Of a stretch of 64,000 bases of DNA, positions 58,820 to 64,000 are shown in pieces. The notes under the pieces are model-generated. The model did no database searches. It saw only the letters and a list, made by a program, of their open reading frames with translations, and was not told the DNA's origin. The translations under genes and the position numbers were made by a program. Numbering within the stretch: the first letter of the stretch is position 1; every line of letters begins with the position of its first letter. Origin of the DNA: Cerioporus squamosus (taxonomy: Eukaryota; Basidiomycota; Agaricomycetes; Polyporales; Polyporaceae); the NCBI GenBank assembly GCA_022592435.1, contig JABYQS010000001.1, positions 248,001 through 312,000 of the forward strand. Direction: 5' to 3'.

Positions 58820-59263
58820 TCAGTTCTTCCGACGGTACGAGCTCCCTGAGACCAGACGAGACGTCAGCATATATGTACACATAGAGAGATCAGGATAACA
58901 ACATACCCTCCGTCAGTCTTGCCTTACCACCAGTAGGCTGGCAGAGCACGCTGCCGCATGCGGCGCAGAGAACGACGGTCTGCGCGTGCGAGAAGACGGT
59001 CGTGATGGCGAAGCAGCCTGGGGGACATGCATAAGCACATACGGTGGCCGCAGAAAGGGGATGCGCGCACCAGGGCACTTCACGTCCATGAAGTAAGAGT
59101 TGGGAGACTGTACAAGACGCTTGAGCTTGTGGCTGCGCTTCTCGTGCTCAGCGGAGGGGTTGAGGAGGTCGACGGCGAGAGTCTGGCGAACACAAGGGCG
59201 GGGGTCAGCACTTCATCTCCATGTCTGGGTGGCGGGGACGCAATGGGATGGAGAACACACCAT
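58820..59263 (-). CDS. RPS27: 40S ribosomal protein eS27
   Basis: eS27 is a small zinc-binding protein of the 40S ribosomal subunit. Exons are 59263-59261 (only the ATG), 59182-59071, 59017-58907 and 58845-58820, giving 83 residues; human eS27 has 84. The reading is [55 protein letters not shown] and then [20 protein letters not shown] with an N end. The four zinc-binding Cys residues are present (CPGC and CAAC pairs). The start codon stands alone on its coding exon: the ATG is directly followed by a GT donor, and the next exon begins at residue 2. This layout is common in ribosomal protein genes. Identification is certain. Confidence 0.95.
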
Positions 59264-60696
59264 TTTGAATCGGACGGCGGGGGCTTGAAGAACTTGAGGG
59301 TCGTGGACGAAGGGAGGGGTCTTTTTTGCGCGACGCCGAGCTCGTCCTGCGTGGATGGAGAGACAAAATAAGGTTTGCCCGGCAACGATGACTTGCTGTC
59401 GGAGCTTCAATCTTCGCTGCCGGGTGGCTGAACCGGCGCTACTTGGGCCCTCCCGCCGACTCGACCGCTCGGACAGCGCCGCCGCCCCGCCTCTCCGCGT
59501 CTCAACCATGCCTGTCGATATGCTCAGTGTTGCCCCACTATTGCATATCGTGAAGCTTGCTGTGCCCGTATCTTGTCGTCTATCATCCTCTCCAGCATCC
59601 GCCGATGCGTCTTGTGCGACACCTTCGGCCGTGCTGAATCTGGTCCAGTCAGGGCTGCACCAAACGCTTACCATCGCCCATTGGACACAGCGAGCTCCTG
59701 GGATGGCGGGACGTAACGACAAGCGCACGTCGTACCCAAGAGACCGTGCGCTTGGACAAGGTGCACCCAGGGTGCACCCGTATGGGAAGCATCGGAAGTC
59801 TCCCCGGCCTGTTTTCAACTTCTCATAATATCTGGCGTGTGCACTGTGCGTTCAGGTAGGTTCAGGTGCGTCCTCTCCATTCTCGGTCCGCGTACGCAAC
59901 CACTTCATCTACGCACGCGGGCTCGGCGCGGATGTATGGAATGCGACAGAATGTTCATAATGGAGAGTTATCCGAGTGCTATTGTGTCTAGGCGGGTGCA
60001 AACAAGCGGCATCGGCTTCGCGGTCTGTGCGCAAATAGACCGCGCGGGAAGTCGTGACGGAGACATATGAAGGACAATGGGAGCGGGCTGTGCAGAACGT
60101 AAAGCGAGGCACGCCGGGCAGACTGCAATTGTTCTCCATCCAGAGTGAGCGCGTCGGGCCACCTCCCAGGCGCTCGCCCACGTGTCGCTTGGAACGCCGA
60201 GCCTTGTGTCCGGATTTGGCAACCGTTCAGGAAACGCTTTTGTTGCTTGTCCGCCTTTTGTTCTCGCTTCGTTACCGAGCTCTTGCCCTTCACGCCTAAG
60301 TCCGCCCCATTGTCTTCGCAGACGCGCTCCATTACGCCCATGTCTATAAGTACTCGTGTTCAATCCGGCTTAGTGTTCCCTCATCCCGGACATTAGTTCC
60401 AACCAGCTCCCTCTCCTCACGTTCCCTTCCAGGCCAGTTCTTGTTAGGTTAGTCCTCTCCGCCTACAGATTTTACAATGACCACTGACAGTTATCCTCCA
60501 GACTTTCGCACTCGGTCGTTCGTCGATCCGCAGTTAACGGCTACACGCTACACACGACTCAGCACTTCGCATCTCATTCAGCGAGCCCACTACCGCACGT
60601 TCTCATCGCAGGTCGATCACAGCTTTAACGACTTTCATCGCATCTCTCTGTTCCAGCCGCTACCCCCAGTCTTCTTATATCACGCCTTCCATCGCC
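59264..60696. other. Divergent intergenic region
   Basis: About 1.4 kb lies between the divergent eS27 and BTG/Tob genes and should hold both promoters and leaders. An open frame from an ATG at 60477 overlaps the BTG start in a different frame and, if in the leader, would act as an upstream reading frame. No other element was recognised. Confidence 0.45.
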
Positions 60697-61710
60697 ATGG
60701 CCTCTTCCACTTCTTTCGGTTCCCTCTCGCTCGCTCTCGCCCAGGCGATCACCTATCTCACTCGTCCTCTCATCGCTCGGTACTCCGCGACTGCGATCAT
60801 CAAGCTCCAGGTTGCCCTCGAGAGCAATCTGACGAAGCTCTTCACACCATCGTGGGACCCCACCGAGCCCCTTCGTGGCTCTGGCCGTCGTTGCCTCACC
60901 CTCACTCCGGCTGGTCTTCCCCCTCGAGCAGTATACGATGCATGCAAGACCGCGAATATCGAGTGGTCGCAGTGGATCGCGCTGCTCGGCAACGTCGAGT
61001 TCGACCTCTTCATTGACCCCGGTTGCGTCTCGGTTCGCTTCGGCAACTGGGATTCGGGCAAGGTCGGCAAGTTCTTCACCATCTGGTCGGAGGATACCAT
61101 TGCCATGATCGAGCAGAAGAAGGCGGCCGCAGAGAAGGAAGCGCGTCTGGAGGCCGAGCTGAAGGCCCAGGCTGCCGCCCGCGCTATGTCGTGCAAGCCC
61201 GTCAAAACTTACGCCCAGCAGCTGCTCGAGGCTGACCAGGACGACGAACTTTTCGCTCTCATCGCGGACGAAGTTCGTGAGCCCACCTGGCTCACTCCCA
61301 TTCTCTGCGAGTTCCCGTCGGTCCCCTCCCCTGAGCGGTCCATCACCTCCTCACCCATGTCCACGATCTCCACTCTTTCTTCCCATTCGCGTTCGAGCTC
61401 CTCCAGTTCGAGCTCCGGGTACACCTTCTCTTCCGTCGAGAGCGGTGAATCATACAGCTCCTCCTCGTCGACTATATCTCAGTCGTCCTGCGCTGCCTCG
61501 CCCACGAAGGTCAAGCTCTCCCGTCGCGAGCGCGCCCGTCAGGCTCGCGTCTTCGTCGACACCACGAAGACGGCGGTGACGAACTATGACGGTGGCAAGA
61601 CGACCGTTCTCACCGGGGGCGTCATGCTTGGCGGAGGCCAGAAGCCAGCTGCGCCCGCGCACAAGAAGGCGAACAGCTCCAGCTCGGACTGGCGCTCTCT
61701 CCGCGCCTAA
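60697..61710 (+). CDS. BTG/Tob-domain protein
   Basis: This is a fungal member of the BTG/Tob antiproliferative family, whose animal members bind the CAF1 deadenylase and speed up mRNA decay. It is one of the few intron-free genes here (337 residues, single exon). The N-terminal domain (residues 1-130) shows the box A pattern SWDPTEPLRGSGRRCLTL and the box B pattern FDLFIDPGCVSVRFGNWDSG, matching the HWxPxxPxxGSGxRC and WxDPxEVSxRxGE motifs of animal BTG proteins. A charged coiled-coil segment (EQKKAAAEKEARLEAELK, about 145-165) follows. The rest is Ser-rich (long Ser runs near 230-260) with a short basic block (KLSRRERARQARVFVD) near residue 275. The C-terminus is disordered. Confidence 0.85.
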   Translation: MASSTSFGSLSLALAQAITYLTRPLIARYSATAIIKLQVALESNLTKLFTPSWDPTEPLRGSGRRCLTLTPAGLPPRAVYDACKTANIEWSQWIALLGNVEFDLFIDPGCVSVRFGNWDSGKVGKFFTIWSEDTIAMIEQKKAAAEKEARLEAELKAQAAARAMSCKPVKTYAQQLLEADQDDELFALIADEVREPTWLTPILCEFPSVPSPERSITSSPMSTISTLSSHSRSSSSSSSSGYTFSSVESGESYSSSSSTISQSSCAASPTKVKLSRRERARQARVFVDTTKTAVTNYDGGKTTVLTGGVMLGGGQKPAAPAHKKANSSSSDWRSLRA

Positions 61711-62850
61711 GCGCGATAACCCCTCCTTTCAGCTTCGATTCTTGCTCTGGACGAGATCCACGACCTCTGACGTGCTCCAGTCACGCTCCTCACGAAAATC
61801 TACGAAACCCATCAAGGCCTCGCATCATACCCTACACCTGCGCGTCGCGCGCCTTATTCGGCTCTTCTCTTCCCCGCTGTCTCCATCATTGCTGGTCGAA
61901 TGTGTAGCATGAACTCCTCCCTGTGTCGAACACTCCGGACTTTCGGTATATCTATATCACTAGGCATTTTGTAATACCCGCATTCACCTGTCTTCATATT
62001 TTGCATTGGTTTGTCCACTTTGTATATTCGTAACCTTATGTAGCCGTCGCCTGTAGTATAACAAAGCTGGTTTGGAACTCCCTACTGCCCACACTTGGCT
62101 CCGACAAGCGTGCTTGCGCGATGAAGTAAGTATGGTATGCGCACACGGATTTGTGACGTCAACCTCTATGGACAAGTGGATGCATCAGAACTTGGGTGCT
62201 GTGGATACCTTCACCGGATACAGTACTCATGCGAAACAGATGCCTCTAGATCTGCTGTTGGGAACCTGTCCCCGATGCCAGTCGAGACCGCGTTGACCCC
62301 GGTTTGTCGGACAATACCTTCGACGACGCTCCTCGATCGCCTGAGGAGCCCGGCGCGAATTGTCTTCGCGAACAGGACTAACAGGAGAGGCAGGTCACTG
62401 GTCCATGCACACAGCAGCACGGCGATCGTGTGCCATGCCATAAGCTCGAGGCGGTAAATGAACAGCTTCAGCCTCGTGCGCACTCCAGTTTTTCGTCGCC
62501 GCTGGGAGCGGGAACTTGAGGACGAAGTTGAAGACCCAAGCTGTGTACATGTGGGGTGTGACAGGGTAACGCTGACAGCGCCTGACCCACTTCAACTTGC
62601 AAACCTGCCATATATGGGGCATGTCGTCATTTGGTGTACTAGCCGCAGTGGTGCATCGCTGTGGATTCGAAGGAGTTGGTGGCTAAATAGCATCATGCTC
62701 TCCTCGCGAGCCCGGAGTATAAGACTCCCTCAGCCATAGTTCACCGCTCTGCAAAGATCCAGACCGCAAAGCGTCCCCCAATACCGTCCAGCTCACCTTC
62801 GCGCACTCTCTCGCCGTCAAACTCATTCTTTTCGCCTTCGATAACACAAG
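61711..62850. other. Intergenic
   Basis: About 1.1 kb follows the BTG/Tob gene. Short minus-strand frames at 62211-62483 and 62395-62622 show no conserved features. A TATAAG motif at 62718-62723 on the plus strand precedes the small gene at 62851. Confidence 0.45.
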
Positions 62851-63190
62851 ATGACCGCACACCAGGATGTCCAGTCCATCGAGGACCGCAAGGCACGCTA
62901 CTCGAGGGAGCTCGCCGCCTATACCCTCCGGCAGTGGGACCTCGTGCGTCAGGCGATGGAGGACGGTTCCGCCGGGGCCGACAGGGCTACTAACGAGTCT
63001 TCCCAACGGGAGAGGTCGACTCCCGTGTCAAGAGATTCGTCGAGAGTGCGCTCAGGTGCGTCTGGTACGAGTGGCCGAAGAAACGAAGCATTGACGCTTC
63101 CCCTCTACAGGCATTCATGCTCACGATTACGCGCAGAGTACGCACCGACAACTGAACGGCGGATGCGCCGTCACCGCTGGAAACGCGTAG
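62851..63190 (+). CDS. Small hypothetical protein
   Basis: No family was recognised. The model has exons 62851-63055 and 63111-63190, coding for 94 residues with a consistent phase-1 junction. The N-terminal 40 residues (SIEDRKARYSRELAAYTLRQ then WDLVRQAMED) look like a single amphipathic helix. The rest is Ser/Arg-rich and probably disordered. Support comes from a TATAAG motif about 130 bases upstream, a pyrimidine-rich leader and a good donor (GTGCGT) and acceptor (CTACAG). A different splice choice could move the second half into another frame, for example one reading GEVDSRVKRFVESAL. Confidence 0.4.
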
Positions 63191-64000
63191 CCATTTGTTG
63201 GCCGTTCGAGGGGAAAGGTGCGTTTCACCGAGGCCTTCTGTCAGCTATGGAGTTCAATGGATCCACGCGCCAGATACCCCACTTCGCACTAATATGTCGT
63301 CACTGGCAGTGCTTCGCATGCATGACACCACGGACATCGGTGTCGCCCTCGCTCATCCGCATATCGTCGTTTCTAGGCACGAACATTAGATCAGCCTGTC
63401 AATTTGTATAATAGTCATAGTTCGGATGTACGTCTAGTGTGTTGTAATGCGACCGGTGGAGCCCCTCCACCCATTTCTCGATGTATATGTTTGTGCCGGT
63501 TTGTCGTTCGATGCTGCAGACCGGCTGTAACCCACGTACAATACTGAGTATTTACACTGACTGACTCACCATGTACGTTGCAGCCTGAGAGGGCGATGGG
63601 AAGTGCTGGTATAATTATGGGCATGTTGGCTTTGTTGCCGTGCTTGAGGATGTGTAGCGCTGATTCCTAGTCTGTGTTGTGTTGGTGTTGCGTGCGGGTC
63701 CGCTCGCCGAGTCCTATATTGACGTCCTCCAGAATGAGACCTATGGGTGTGAATGTCAATCTATAGATGCAACAATGTACGAGCGGTGCGAATCCTTGCG
63801 TTCCAGACTGATGCTCGTCTGTCGCGTACAATGAGGACGCACGACTTGATAGCCACGAGCTGACAATACGCGCTTCTCTGAACCAATGGTTAGTATGTAT
63901 ACCTGCTCACAACTCCCCTTGATGGCCAGAACGCCGGCGTATGCGGTGAGTGCAACCCGGCTATTGTTCCGCGCAATCGTTGGCCATGACGGACACCCCT
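63191..64000. other. Unassigned end of window
   Basis: The last 0.8 kb shows short open frames only, with no conserved motif. It may hold the 3' end of the small gene and the beginning of a gene outside the window. Confidence 0.4.

Noticed and set aside
59213..59818. 201-codon minus-strand frame upstream of RPS27
   Set aside because: The composition is unremarkable, there is no motif, and it overlaps the RPS27 first intron and leader.
62211..62622. Two short minus-strand frames
   Set aside because: There is no conserved motif, no convincing splice link and no start context.
1..64000. tRNA, rRNA, CRISPR array, transposon or viral sequence
   Set aside because: I looked for these and saw no cloverleaf, repeat array, terminal inverted repeats, transposase or reverse-transcriptase motifs.

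Overview
The window is nuclear DNA of a filamentous fungus, almost certainly a basidiomycete and most likely an Agaricomycete. Genes are dense, lie on both strands, and are interrupted by many short introns (mostly 45-70 bases, usually GT-AG). Coding sequence is moderately GC-rich, and the proteins are typical fungal housekeeping families. The species cannot be named from the sequence alone. Exon boundaries below come from reading frames, splice sites and conserved protein motifs; none has been checked against transcripts.

Layout: 0-1.35 kb holds the 3' part of a choline/ethanolamine kinase. 2.3-5.0 kb (minus) is a tandem CCCH zinc-finger mRNA-binding protein with an apparent one-base frameshift. 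5.0-8.6 kb has no supported gene. 8.6-16.3 kb (minus) is a very large Blm10/PA200 proteasome activator. 16.6-23.6 kb holds a chalcone-isomerase-fold mitochondrial protein, TIM21, V-ATPase subunit F (minus) and an Ecdysoneless/SGT1 homologue. 23.7-25.0 kb (minus) encodes a secreted Gly/Asn-rich repeat protein with Kex2-type sites. 26.0-33.4 kb carries a RING E3 ligase, an unrecognised large protein with one probable membrane segment, TRAX and a HIT-family protein. 33.7-42.3 kb (minus) is a second, complete-looking Blm10/PA200 gene. 42.7-49.3 kb holds an Rxt2-like subunit and a 1,617-residue disordered protein. 49.5-58.4 kb holds succinyl-CoA ligase beta, a DinB-like protein, an Rpd3/HDAC1 deacetylase, XPA/Rad14 and a peroxisomal acyl-CoA thioesterase. 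58.8-61.7 kb holds ribosomal protein eS27 and a BTG/Tob protein, and a small unrecognised gene lies near 62.9 kb.

Most genes are ordinary single-copy functions: proteasome control, mitochondrial import and metabolism, vacuolar acidification, chromatin and DNA repair. The feature that stands out is the pair of Blm10/PA200 genes about 17 kb apart in the same orientation. Both end in the proteasome-opening Tyr-Tyr-Ala tail, and in both the last Tyr codon is split by the final intron. Yeast and human each have one such gene, so this looks like an old duplication with both copies kept. The second notable item is the secreted repeat protein, whose repeats are carried on phase-symmetric exons that appear duplicated as a block. 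Two Rpd3L histone-deacetylase subunits (Rxt2-like and Rpd3) also sit within about 12 kb of each other. No mobile element, CRISPR array, tRNA or rRNA was recognised.
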